Shown: positions 8,507-16,133 of the stretch, piece after piece
Layout of the letters: each line of letters starts with the position of its first letter
Position numbering within the stretch: the first letter of the stretch is position 1
NCBI GenBank assembly: GCA_002422605.1
Contig: DISW01000025.1
Coordinates: 186,001 to 250,000, forward strand
Direction of reading: 5' to 3'
Source: Bacteriovoracaceae bacterium UBA6200
GTDB lineage: Bacteria > Bdellovibrionota > Bacteriovoracia > Bacteriovoracales > Bacteriovoracaceae
Length of the DNA stretch: 64,000 bases
The notes under the pieces: generated by a model
Database searches by the model: none
What the model saw: only the letters and a program-made list of their open reading frames with translations
What the model was told of the DNA's origin: nothing
Translations under genes and position numbers: made by a program

Positions 8507-9265
8507 ATGGAAATTCAGGACATCCTGAAAAAACGTCTCCATAACAATGCCCTCACTCTTGATGACGCTAGCTTTTCAATCTCAACAAAGCTTCGGGCAG
8601 AACTTCACGATTCTTTCCAGAAAGGGATTCCTTTTGCTTATCTCTTAGGGATGAGTGAATTTTATGGAAATCAATATCTGGTTAACCCTGATGTCTTGAT
8701 TCCCAGACCCGAAACTGAATATTTGATCGATCTGATTGTGAATGATTTCAAGGGAAAAAAAGTAAATCGCATCCTTGACGTTGGGACTGGAAGTGGAGTT
8801 ATCCTCTTGAGTCTGCTTCAAAATAATGTCGGTAAAGTTGGAGTGGGTGTTGATATTTGTGAGAAGGCACTGGCAGTGGCAAGAATTAATGCCCGACGCT
8901 TACGTTTAGAAAAGAAAGTGACACTTCTTCAATCTGACCGTCTGGCCAATGTTGAAGGAACTTTCGATCTTATTGTTTCTAATCCTCCGTACATAAAAGC
9001 TTCTTCTCATAAACAACTGGTTCATGAATCAGTTGACACTCATGAGCCTCATCAGGCCCTGTATCTTCCTGATGACTACTATACTTTTTGGTTTGAAGAT
9101 TTCTTCATGGCCATCCGGGCCTCACTGCATGGGACTTTTTTTATGGAAGGCCATGAGCTGGAAGTGGAAGATCAGGCCAAGCTCTTAGCACGCCTGGGTT
9201 TTAAGGACATCCAGATCTTAACTGATTTGAGTGGAACTAAAAGATTTCTCAGAGCGATTATTTAA
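8507..9265 (+). CDS. prmC: release factor glutamine methyltransferase PrmC (HemK)
   Basis: Methylates the GGQ glutamine of release factors using S-adenosylmethionine; its substrate gene prfA is just upstream. Seen are LIPRPETEYL, the SAM-binding DVGTGSGVILL and the catalytic NPPYI. The ATG at 8507 leaves only about 45 residues before KGIPFAYLLG, whereas the family has about 70. The same frame stays open upstream to 8354 and reads as plausible protein (ENWSAYFKEHEVSLGRYY), but contains no ATG, GTG or TTG. The true start may be a rare codon such as ATA 8411, overlapping the prfA stop. The 3' end overlaps the next minus-strand gene by four bases. Confidence 0.9.
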   Translation: MEIQDILKKRLHNNALTLDDASFSISTKLRAELHDSFQKGIPFAYLLGMSEFYGNQYLVNPDVLIPRPETEYLIDLIVNDFKGKKVNRILDVGTGSGVILLSLLQNNVGKVGVGVDICEKALAVARINARRLRLEKKVTLLQSDRLANVEGTFDLIVSNPPYIKASSHKQLVHESVDTHEPHQALYLPDDYYTFWFEDFFMAIRASLHGTFFMEGHELEVEDQAKLLARLGFKDIQILTDLSGTKRFLRAII

Positions 9266-9609
9266 GCGGCTTTGTTCCAATTTGGCCTATAAGCCTCCAA
9301 AAAACACTGCAAAGAATTAAATTCAGCAAGCAAAGCGCCCTTTTGGTACTCTTCTTTCTCTTTTGTAAACTTGATGGCATTCAAGCTTATTTGCTCATTA
9401 GCTTCCATGGATGAAAATTCAAAATCTATGTCACAGGTCTTTTCTTCTAAATTATAAAATATTTTTGATAACGAAATAACTGACTCAAAAAAGGTTTCTG
9501 TAAAGTCAGTATATCCCGCGATGAAGGCCGCTGATTGACCACGTGGACAGATCTCCCTAACGGTGTCCCTTAAATGGGTAAAATCAAGGGGATTGTTTTT
9601 TATTTTCAT
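9262..9609 (-). CDS. small hypothetical protein
   Basis: A 115-residue acidic protein with no recognised domain, signal peptide or membrane segment. It is rich in Glu, Phe and Asn, and its predicted helices suggest a soluble cytoplasmic protein. It overlaps the end of the companion gene upstream (9584-9796) by 26 bases on the same strand, so the two are probably one transcript. It converges on prmC. Confidence 0.55.
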   Translation of the reverse strand: MKIKNNPLDFTHLRDTVREICPRGQSAAFIAGYTDFTETFFESVISLSKIFYNLEEKTCDIDFEFSSMEANEQISLNAIKFTKEKEEYQKGALLAEFNSLQCFLEAYRPNWNKAA

Positions 9610-9796
9610 AATGAGTCTTATCGGCTACCAAGAGAAGATCTTTTAAAAATAATCTCCATAGTTTATTAAAATTCTTTTGAAGGTTGTATTCCCAAGTATC
9701 CTTTTTGCCATTGGAACTCATTTCTAGAAGGTTCTTTTCTCCTGTGGATAAATGTTTCTTATATTTTAAAATTAAATCCTCTAACGAAATACTCAT
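9584..9796 (-). CDS. small hypothetical protein
   Basis: A basic protein of 70 residues beginning MSISLEDLILKYKK; no family recognised. ATG 9796 is preferred to GTG 9808 because GCCAGG lies at a sensible distance before it. Lys-rich, likely helical and cytoplasmic. Its 3' end overlaps the next minus-strand gene, suggesting translational coupling. The pair may form a two-protein unit, but nothing in the sequence shows what it does. Confidence 0.5.
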   Translation of the reverse strand: MSISLEDLILKYKKHLSTGEKNLLEMSSNGKKDTWEYNLQKNFNKLWRLFLKDLLLVADKTHYENKKQSP

Positions 9797-9995
9797 TTTA
9801 CCTGGCACCTTTTTTACATTTAGTTAATACAAAGGATTTGTATTTCATCAAAAAGGACGCCAGCTATATTTTCCACTAAGTTTTTGATTTCTATTGTTTA
9901 TTAACGCGATCAGAGATTTTTTCTTCCCCTTTAAAGGTTGAAGACTTTTTATAGAATAATCCCTAAAATCTCTTAAACAACTTTCTGGAAGGTTT

Positions 9996-11261
9996 ATGGA
10001 TAAACTCCTTATTGAAGGACCTTGTTCTCTCAACGGTTCAGTACATATTTCGTCTGCTAAAAACGCAACTCTTCCCATATTAGCAGCTACTCTTTTATCT
10101 CCTTATCCCATAACCTTTGATCGCATTCCGGATTTGATGGATGTCGGAACGATCTTAAAGCTCCTTCAAAGCATGGGTGTGAAAGTTACAAAAAATGATC
10201 AACAAACAATCGTTGATGCTAGTCATTTGGATAATCAGCATGCCGATTATTCTTTAGTTAAAACTATGCGAGCGTCAGTTTTAGTGCTGGGTCCACTTCT
10301 TGCTCGTTATGGAGTTGCTTCGGTTTCGCTTCCTGGCGGATGTGCCATTGGCGCCAGACCAGTCGATATTCACTTGATGGGTCTCGAGAAAATGGGAGCA
10401 CAAATTGAAATTGAAAATGGGTACATCAAGGCCCATTGTAAAAAATTAAAAGGGACCAGAATTCCACTTCCTTTCCCAAGTGTCGGTGCCACTGAAAATC
10501 TCATGATGGCCGCCGTGCTTGCTGAAGGAGTGACAATTATTGAAAACGCCGCGATGGAACCTGAAATTGATGACCTTGCTGATTTTTTGAAAGCACAGGG
10601 AGTAAAGATTGAAGGTGCGGGAACTTCTCACATCACCATTCAAGGAATGGATATTTCTTCTTTAAAAGCTCCAACAAAACCATATCGTGTTATTGGTGAC
10701 CGAATTGAAGCCGCAACTTTTATCATCGCTGCCATTATGAGTAATGGTGAAGTGAAGGTGGAAGGATTTAATCCGGCTCATCTTTCTTTTGTTTTGGAAA
10801 CTCTCACAAAGATGGGGGCCAATCTTGAAACGGGAAAAGATTTTGTTCAAATAAAGAAATCAAATCGTCTGAAGGGCGCAATAATCGAAACGGCTCCTTA
10901 CCCGGGGTTTCCAACAGATGTACAGGCCCAAATGATGGCCCTTATGAGCATTGTTGAAGGAAACTCAGTGGTTACTGAAGCCATTTTTGAAAACCGATTT
11001 ATGCACGTTCCTGAGATGGGTCGTATGGGGTCTAAAGTTACCCTCAAAGGCAATTCGGCCATGATTGAGGGAGTTGATAGTTTGAGCGGAGCGCCTGTTA
11101 TGTGCACCGATCTGCGCGCCTCAGCGGCACTTGTTTTATGTGCTCTGGTGGCCAATGGAACCAGTGAAATTCAGCGTGTCTATCATCTTGATAGGGGTTA
11201 TGAGAAAATTGATGAAAAGCTCACAGCTTTGGGAGCTAAAATTCGACGAGTAAAGGGATGA
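9996..11261 (+). CDS. murA: UDP-N-acetylglucosamine 1-carboxyvinyltransferase
   Basis: First committed step of peptidoglycan synthesis: transfers enolpyruvate from PEP to UDP-GlcNAc in the cytoplasm. SSAKNATLPILAA at residues 19-31 supplies the conserved Lys-Asn. PGGCAIGARPVD carries the catalytic Cys, so a fosfomycin-sensitive form is expected. RASAALVLCALVANG near the C-terminus is typical. Length 421 aa is standard. A GGAAGG Shine-Dalgarno precedes ATG 9996. The HIT gene follows one base after the stop, so both are likely in one operon. Confidence 0.97.
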   Translation: MDKLLIEGPCSLNGSVHISSAKNATLPILAATLLSPYPITFDRIPDLMDVGTILKLLQSMGVKVTKNDQQTIVDASHLDNQHADYSLVKTMRASVLVLGPLLARYGVASVSLPGGCAIGARPVDIHLMGLEKMGAQIEIENGYIKAHCKKLKGTRIPLPFPSVGATENLMMAAVLAEGVTIIENAAMEPEIDDLADFLKAQGVKIEGAGTSHITIQGMDISSLKAPTKPYRVIGDRIEAATFIIAAIMSNGEVKVEGFNPAHLSFVLETLTKMGANLETGKDFVQIKKSNRLKGAIIETAPYPGFPTDVQAQMMALMSIVEGNSVVTEAIFENRFMHVPEMGRMGSKVTLKGNSAMIEGVDSLSGAPVMCTDLRASAALVLCALVANGTSEIQRVYHLDRGYEKIDEKLTALGAKIRRVKG

Positions 11262-11262
11262 T

Positions 11263-11607
11263 ATGAGCGATTGTATTTTTTGTAAGATAGTTAAGGGAGA
11301 AATCCCATCGACTAAAATTTTTGAAAATGAAACTGTCATTGGCTTTAAAGACCTCCGCCCACAAGCTTCTATTCATCAATTATTTATCCATAAGAGCCAT
11401 ACCAAAGACATTAATGATCTCGCTAAGAATGATCCTCAGGAATTATCTGATGTCTTTAATGCTATTCGTACTTATACCCAGAAAGAAGGTCTGGATAAGA
11501 ATGGATTTCGGGTTGTGACAAATCTTGGCGCTTTTGCCGGCCAGACAGTTTTTCACACCCACTTTCATGTGTTAGCGGGTGAGCCTTTAGGTCACTTCGG
11601 TTCTTAG
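11263..11607 (+). CDS. HIT-family nucleotide hydrolase (HINT type)
   Basis: A 114-residue histidine-triad protein. The N-terminal CIFCKIVKGEIPS and the catalytic HTHFHVLAGEPL (H-x-H-x-H) are diagnostic of the HINT/PKCI branch, which hydrolyses adenosine phosphoramidates. The exact substrate in this organism is unknown. It follows murA with a one-base gap and GGGATG as ribosome-binding site. It overlaps the end of the convergent minus-strand gene by four bases. Confidence 0.93.
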   Translation: MSDCIFCKIVKGEIPSTKIFENETVIGFKDLRPQASIHQLFIHKSHTKDINDLAKNDPQELSDVFNAIRTYTQKEGLDKNGFRVVTNLGAFAGQTVFHTHFHVLAGEPLGHFGS

Positions 11608-12374
11608 AACTGTAGGCCGTTAAAAATTCCGGCCAATAAAGTTCTTTGAAGCTGATTAAGTTGAACCGTTCTCGCCATAAAAATAACCGGACTTCTTTCG
11701 ATCTGAGCAGTTGCTACAAACTGACCTTTGGGCGAATTAAATTCTGTCACTTCGAAAACATCATGAAACTTATCCAGGTAGTTCTGCATGAGTTCTTTTT
11801 CTTTCGCAGCACCTTGTTGGAAATTCGCCTTCTTGGTTCCTGAAAGAAGAGACTGAGTAAGTTTAGGCCTATCCTTTTTCTCGTTGTTCTCATCTTTTTC
11901 TTCAGTTGAAACAACATCGTTGAAGAGAATGGTGAGATCAGTGGCCCCAAGATTTCTCTTCATCCAGTACCAGAATTCTTCAAAAAAACTCAAACGATCC
12001 TTCTTCCATAATTCACGGAAGTGGGTCGTAATTTTATAAAGATCTTCAATGGCATTTAAATTCTGATGAAGGGTCCAGCGATTTAAAACTTTCATATAGA
12101 GGTCTTTAAATTGTTGGGCCGGAAGAGTTTCAAAAGATGATATTGTGAGGTTTTCATCCTGAGCATCCAGAATAGGGTAGTGGGCCTTCTCTTTTTCCAG
12201 AAGTCCTACTAATGAACTGAAATGTTCGTTGTCATGGACAAAAAGTGCCTGCAGATTTTCATCGGCGAGATCCGTCACATCAATAATGCGAGTCTCTAGT
12301 GAATTTTGGGACCAATTCAGTTCTTTAATCAGAACTTGACTGGATGAACGGATAAAACCGAGCGAAATAATCAT
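11604..12374 (-). CDS. hypothetical cytoplasmic protein
   Basis: A 256-residue protein with no recognised family. It has no signal peptide or clear membrane helix; the middle (LWKKDRLSFFEEFWYW) is rich in aromatic and charged residues, and a charged low-complexity patch EEKDENNEKKDR follows. ATG 12374 is chosen over the longer frame (12401) because AAGGAAGG lies at the right distance before it. It diverges from the secreted-protein gene at 12436, with a shared control region of about 60 bases. Confidence 0.6.
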   Translation of the reverse strand: MIISLGFIRSSSQVLIKELNWSQNSLETRIIDVTDLADENLQALFVHDNEHFSSLVGLLEKEKAHYPILDAQDENLTISSFETLPAQQFKDLYMKVLNRWTLHQNLNAIEDLYKITTHFRELWKKDRLSFFEEFWYWMKRNLGATDLTILFNDVVSTEEKDENNEKKDRPKLTQSLLSGTKKANFQQGAAKEKELMQNYLDKFHDVFEVTEFNSPKGQFVATAQIERSPVIFMARTVQLNQLQRTLLAGIFNGLQF

Positions 12375-12435
12375 GCAAAACCTTCCTTTGAACCAAAGCA
12401 TTCTAACAAACGCAACTTTAAGTTACAATGGACTC

Positions 12436-13074
12436 ATGGTGCATCATTGGACCTTTTTATTGATTCTTTTTCTAAGCCTGGGCGCCTTTGCCCAGGATGA
12501 ACGCTATTATCGTCAGATTCTGACTGGTGAGTTGCCAAAGTTAAATCTCGAAGCAGGGGAAATTCCGGTTGCACAGTTTAACGTTATGGGAGCTCAGTAC
12601 CGGATTGACCTGAATGATGATGGCATAGAGGAGATCATCCAGCCTCAGAAGAGGGATGGCGTGGATTGGATAGAAATCAGAAATTCATCTGAATCTAAAT
12701 TATTTGAAGCTAAACTTCTGGCCATGGGTGCGGGAAGTAGTATTTACAAACTAAAGCTGGTTCACATCTCAACCTCCGTTAAGGCCCTTTTAGTATTTCT
12801 GGATGAAGGTGTCACTTCGGCCAAGAGATTCGAATCGACCGGCCGCTTTTATGTGATAAGTTTTGAAAACAACAATCTCCTCAAGATGAGCATGACTGAA
12901 GGTCCTCATTTTTTTCATGAGAAAGAAGCTCAACGAGACCAATATTGGAGAAGGGATTATGCAGTCAATATCTACGATATAGATGGGGACGGCTCTCGGG
13001 AAATCAGTGTTCAATACAATAGCATTCAACGAATTATGAAATACCTCGGTCGAGGAGAGTGGCAACGTCTTTAA
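12436..13074 (+). CDS. secreted hypothetical protein with Asp-rich loops
   Basis: A 212-residue exported protein. Start ATG 12436 puts a clean signal peptide (WTFLLILFLSLGAFA, then Q) at the N-terminus; the longer frame from 12373 would bury it. Two loops, DLNDDGIEE and DIDGDGSRE, resemble the Ca-binding EF-hand-like or FG-GAP loops of extracellular proteins. No catalytic motif is seen. It overlaps the convergent downstream gene by four bases. A periplasmic location is likely; the function is unknown. Confidence 0.65.
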   Translation: MVHHWTFLLILFLSLGAFAQDERYYRQILTGELPKLNLEAGEIPVAQFNVMGAQYRIDLNDDGIEEIIQPQKRDGVDWIEIRNSSESKLFEAKLLAMGAGSSIYKLKLVHISTSVKALLVFLDEGVTSAKRFESTGRFYVISFENNNLLKMSMTEGPHFFHEKEAQRDQYWRRDYAVNIYDIDGDGSREISVQYNSIQRIMKYLGRGEWQRL

Positions 13075-13487
13075 GAAGCTTTCTTGATGCTTGCCTCGTT
13101 CTTTTTCTCACGCTCTTTACGATACTTTTCAAGCATCTCAATATTAGAAGCGCTTTCAAGGGCCGCCATTTTGCGCAAACGGGCCATGATTAAGAACCAT
13201 ACAACAAGTGGCAAACCAAGGAATATGGATACCCCAAAAATAATGCTGGTAGGGTTGAAGTTAGTTGATAAATCTTCGGGTGCTGTTAAGCCAGGAGCAG
13301 GACTTTTGGACGCCTCCAGCTTATTCATGTCTTGTTCAAGATTGTATAACGATTCTGTTCCTTGAGGCAGTACTTGAGGTTGGTCAACCTCAATGCCGAC
13401 AAAATCCTCAACCGCCGGACTTCTACCTTGGCCATAAACAGCTGTTGAAAGCAAAAAGATCAAGAAGCCAAGTGTACGAAAACCCAT
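13071..13487 (-). CDS. single-pass membrane protein with signal peptide
   Basis: A 138-residue protein: cleavable signal peptide (ending AVYG-Q), about 65 residues of periplasmic domain, one membrane helix (SIIFGVSIFLGLPLVVWFLI, about 81-100), and a basic cytoplasmic tail with coiled-coil character (EKYRKEREKKNEA). GGAGAT precedes ATG 13487. No family recognised. Type I topology suggests a link between envelope and cytoplasm, but no partner is evident. Confidence 0.6.
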   Translation of the reverse strand: MGFRTLGFLIFLLSTAVYGQGRSPAVEDFVGIEVDQPQVLPQGTESLYNLEQDMNKLEASKSPAPGLTAPEDLSTNFNPTSIIFGVSIFLGLPLVVWFLIMARLRKMAALESASNIEMLEKYRKEREKKNEASIKKAS

Positions 13488-13601
13488 GATTTTATCTCCT
13501 TGAATTTCTTATCGGCAAAGAGATGTCCATTCTTTAGCTAAAGATTCCATTTTTATGACCGATAAAAACAAGCAGAACTTGGATTCACTTAGGTGAGGTT
13601 T

Positions 13602-14312
13602 ATGAAGATATTTTTTGTTTTTTCACTTCTGGCCTTTGGTTATGTTTTCTCTCTTTGGAAATGGGGAGGAATGGATGCGACCGTGACTAAGAAATGGAAT
13701 GACCAGATACAGATGGAGCAAAAAGCCCTCGCCCTGGCCAAAGATAATCGCTTGCTTCAGATTAAGATTTCTGGCCTGGAATATAAAATTTCAGAGCTTG
13801 AGGCGAAGAATAAATACTTCGCTACTCGGGCCGGCCAGACTTCAAAACAAACCAGAAAAATTGCGAGTATTCCTCAGGCCGATGCCAATGATTTGGTCAA
13901 TTACGAAATCTATAAGTGGACACCGGAAAAGCTTTTGGCCATTGGTGAAAAAGAATTCTATTTCAAAAATTATGACAAATCGGCTCAGTTCTATAGTGAG
14001 CTGATTAGTCGCTTTCCCAAGCATGAAATCATCAGTGACCGTGTGCTTTTTGGAGCAGGAGTTGCTGCTTTCGAAACGGGTAAGAACTATGACTTGTCTG
14101 AAAAATACCTCGGAAGACTTGTTAAGCAGCATCCTCAATCTCAATTCTATCGAGGCGCCAAATTATGGCTTGCCCTGGCCCAATACAATCAGGGTGAAGA
14201 GAAGAGGTTTCTCGAAACTGTCGAAGAATTTCGTCTTAAATATCGCAATACAAATGAATGGAAAATATTAAGCAGGTACTATGAAGACATCTCTTACAAA
14301 ATTAAGCAGTAG
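13602..14312 (+). CDS. membrane-anchored TPR protein (CpoB/YbgF-like)
   Basis: A 236-residue protein. An N-terminal hydrophobic segment (IFFVFSLLAFGYVFSLW) anchors or exports it. A coiled coil follows (about 35-75), then tetratricopeptide-like helices from about 115 (EFYFKNYDKSAQFYSELISRFPKH, and again around YDLSEKYLGRLVKQHP). The pattern of coiled coil plus C-terminal TPR resembles CpoB/YbgF, which works with Tol-Pal, but no tol gene is adjacent. ATG 13602 follows AGGTGAGG. The gene overlaps the FecR-domain gene by 32 bases, suggesting co-translation. Confidence 0.7.
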   Translation: MKIFFVFSLLAFGYVFSLWKWGGMDATVTKKWNDQIQMEQKALALAKDNRLLQIKISGLEYKISELEAKNKYFATRAGQTSKQTRKIASIPQADANDLVNYEIYKWTPEKLLAIGEKEFYFKNYDKSAQFYSELISRFPKHEIISDRVLFGAGVAAFETGKNYDLSEKYLGRLVKQHPQSQFYRGAKLWLALAQYNQGEEKRFLETVEEFRLKYRNTNEWKILSRYYEDISYKIKQ

Positions 14313-15267
14313 TTTATTACTTCTCTCTCTTCCTTTTAGCTTATGGGCCAAACCAATGGGATTGGTGACTAAGATTTCAGGAAAAGTTTTCGTGACAACA
14401 GAAGAAGGAAAAACCTCAACTCTTAGACTTAATCAAACCATTGATGAAAAGTCAGAGATCCTGGTACCGACTGATTCTGCATTAACTATAAATGATTATT
14501 ATGATGGCACTTTCCATCTGGTTGGCGGCTCTCATTTAAAACTTTATGATAAGTCAGTCCATCTGAAAACAGGAAAAGTTTGGGTTCAGTCAATGAATTC
14601 ACGCCATCCGCTGGCCCTTACAACGGCCAATGGACAAGTGAACTATTTGAAAGGCGAGTTTATTGCTATTTATGATAAACCGACGAAACGTTCGCAAATT
14701 CTAGTAGTGGATGGAGAAGTGGACGTTGCTAATATCCACGATCAACAAATGAAATACTCAATACCAGCGGGCTCGTTTACGGTCGTGGATGATGATGTGC
14801 CACGTGCACCTACGAAGGTCGGTCATCAATCTCTTAATGCGGCTTTGGCAGAGTTTAAATCGCTTCCTATTGAGCCTTCTGTTTCAGAGGGCCGCTCAAT
14901 CGCATCAGTGTCTGAAAAAGAAGTTCCAAAGAAAAAGGGAGAGATCATTTTCATTAAATCTCATCGATTGCCAGCATCGGTTTCAATGCAAGGGCGATCA
15001 AATAAGTCAGGTAAGGCGCGTTCCGTAGAAAGGCTAAATCCAGTTCCTATCAAAATTTATGGTACATCTTGGAAGGAAAATGAAATTAAAGTCTCTCCGA
15101 GAACTCCAGCTTCAATAAACATTATCGCTCCAACTTTGCCAAAAAATAGTGCGTCTAATGTGCAAAATCACCCAGAGTTTACTGATTCCCTGAAGAATGA
15201 AACAAGTAAACAACCTAAGTTCTCGAAAGAACTAGAAAATCTCATCCAGGACTTAAAGAGTTTCTAG
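14281..15267 (+). CDS. secreted FecR-domain protein
   Basis: A 328-residue exported protein. The signal peptide ends near LWA-K, then a FecR-like beta domain runs over about 25-170 (GLVTKISGKVFVTTEEGK, LKTGKVWVQ, LVVDGEVDV). The C-terminal half is a low-complexity, Ser/Lys/Pro-rich linker. FecR domains of this secreted type occur in periplasmic proteins of unknown role and are not tied to iron signalling. The start lies inside the 3' end of the upstream TPR gene, so the two products probably act together at the envelope. Confidence 0.75.
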   Translation: MKTSLTKLSSSLLLLSLPFSLWAKPMGLVTKISGKVFVTTEEGKTSTLRLNQTIDEKSEILVPTDSALTINDYYDGTFHLVGGSHLKLYDKSVHLKTGKVWVQSMNSRHPLALTTANGQVNYLKGEFIAIYDKPTKRSQILVVDGEVDVANIHDQQMKYSIPAGSFTVVDDDVPRAPTKVGHQSLNAALAEFKSLPIEPSVSEGRSIASVSEKEVPKKKGEIIFIKSHRLPASVSMQGRSNKSGKARSVERLNPVPIKIYGTSWKENEIKVSPRTPASINIIAPTLPKNSASNVQNHPEFTDSLKNETSKQPKFSKELENLIQDLKSF

Positions 15268-15398
15268 TACTTAGGAAGGTATTTAAGCTATCTTATCAAT
15301 CGATTAATAACAGTACCTTCGCTCTATTCGTGCATTGCTAAAAATATTTAAGATATCTTGAGTTTTAGTTCCATCTAAACATGCCTTAATATACATGT

Positions 15399-16076
15399 AT
15401 GGAAAAAACAAGAATGCATGTAACCATCATTGACGACAACAAAGACCTTCTGGAAGTTCTATCAAGTTCTTTATCTGATTCGTTTAATGTAGAATCTTTT
15501 AGTGAACCAGATCGCGGACTTGATTTCATCCGGAATAACCACACTGACGCAATCCTACTGGATCTTCACATTCCGGGGAAGGATGGCTTTCAAGTGTATG
15601 AAGAAGTTAAACGGGCGAAGCAAAATCTTCCGGTTTTATTTCTTACTGGTGATTCAGACATCGGTGCCCGAGTAAAGGGTCTGGAAATTGGAGCGGATGA
15701 CTTCTTACTTAAGCCGGTTCAGACAGAAGAGCTTGTCGCTCGTATCCGTAATAGAATCGCTCTTTCTAAGCGTAATTTACAAAATAATAAGCTTATTAAG
15801 TTTAAAGATTTAGTGATTGATCTGGATGGTCACCAGGTTATTTTAAATAACCAAGCCATCAGACTAACACCGAAAGAGTACCAACTTCTTCTCGTTCTTT
15901 CACAGAATCCAAATCGCGTTATCCATAAAGATGATTTAATTCATATGCTCTGGAAAGATGTGCATGTTGAAGTTAACAACCTCGATACTCACTTTTCAAA
16001 TCTTCGCCGTAAACTTAAGCCGTTTTCTACTCATATTAAAACGCTCAAGAATCTCGGTTACGTTCTACGCATATAG
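15399..16076 (+). CDS. OmpR/PhoB-type response regulator (orphan)
   Basis: A two-component transcription regulator. The receiver domain (about 5-120) has the acidic pair DDN, the phosphoacceptor Asp in ILLDLHIPG, the conserved Thr in FLTGD and Lys in LLKPV, so it should be phosphorylatable. The C-terminal winged helix (about 130-225) reads LTPKEYQLLLVL and VEVNNLDTHFSNLRRKL. No histidine kinase is adjacent, so it is an orphan in this window. ATG 15399 has no clear Shine-Dalgarno; ATG 15414 is an alternative. The guaB hairpin 28 bases past the stop may double as its terminator. Confidence 0.92.
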   Translation: MEKTRMHVTIIDDNKDLLEVLSSSLSDSFNVESFSEPDRGLDFIRNNHTDAILLDLHIPGKDGFQVYEEVKRAKQNLPVLFLTGDSDIGARVKGLEIGADDFLLKPVQTEELVARIRNRIALSKRNLQNNKLIKFKDLVIDLDGHQVILNNQAIRLTPKEYQLLLVLSQNPNRVIHKDDLIHMLWKDVHVEVNNLDTHFSNLRRKLKPFSTHIKTLKNLGYVLRI

Positions 16077-16103
16077 TTCCCACTACAAAAATAGAATAAA
16101 TGA

Positions 16104-16130
16104 GCTATCCTTTGGTAATCAAAGGATAGC
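16104..16130 (+). promoter_or_regulatory. perfect hairpin covering the guaB ribosome-binding site
   Basis: GCTATCCTTTG (16104-16114) and CAAAGGATAGC (16120-16130) form a perfect 11-bp stem with a GTAAT loop, ending three bases before the guaB ATG. The only Shine-Dalgarno-like bases (AAAGGA, 16121-16126) lie in the 3' arm. The stem would block ribosome binding unless opened. It could also terminate the upstream regulator transcript, though the following TTTATGTTTT is an interrupted U-run. Confidence 0.7.
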
Positions 16131-16133
16131 TTT

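Noticed and set aside
9848..10078. Minus-strand open frame of 76 codons before murA
   Set aside because: It overlaps the confident murA start by more than 80 bases and has no ribosome-binding site or recognisable product.
16080..16133. Guanine or purine riboswitch before guaB
   Set aside because: The leader is a single simple stem with none of the conserved three-way-junction bases; only a plain hairpin is supported.
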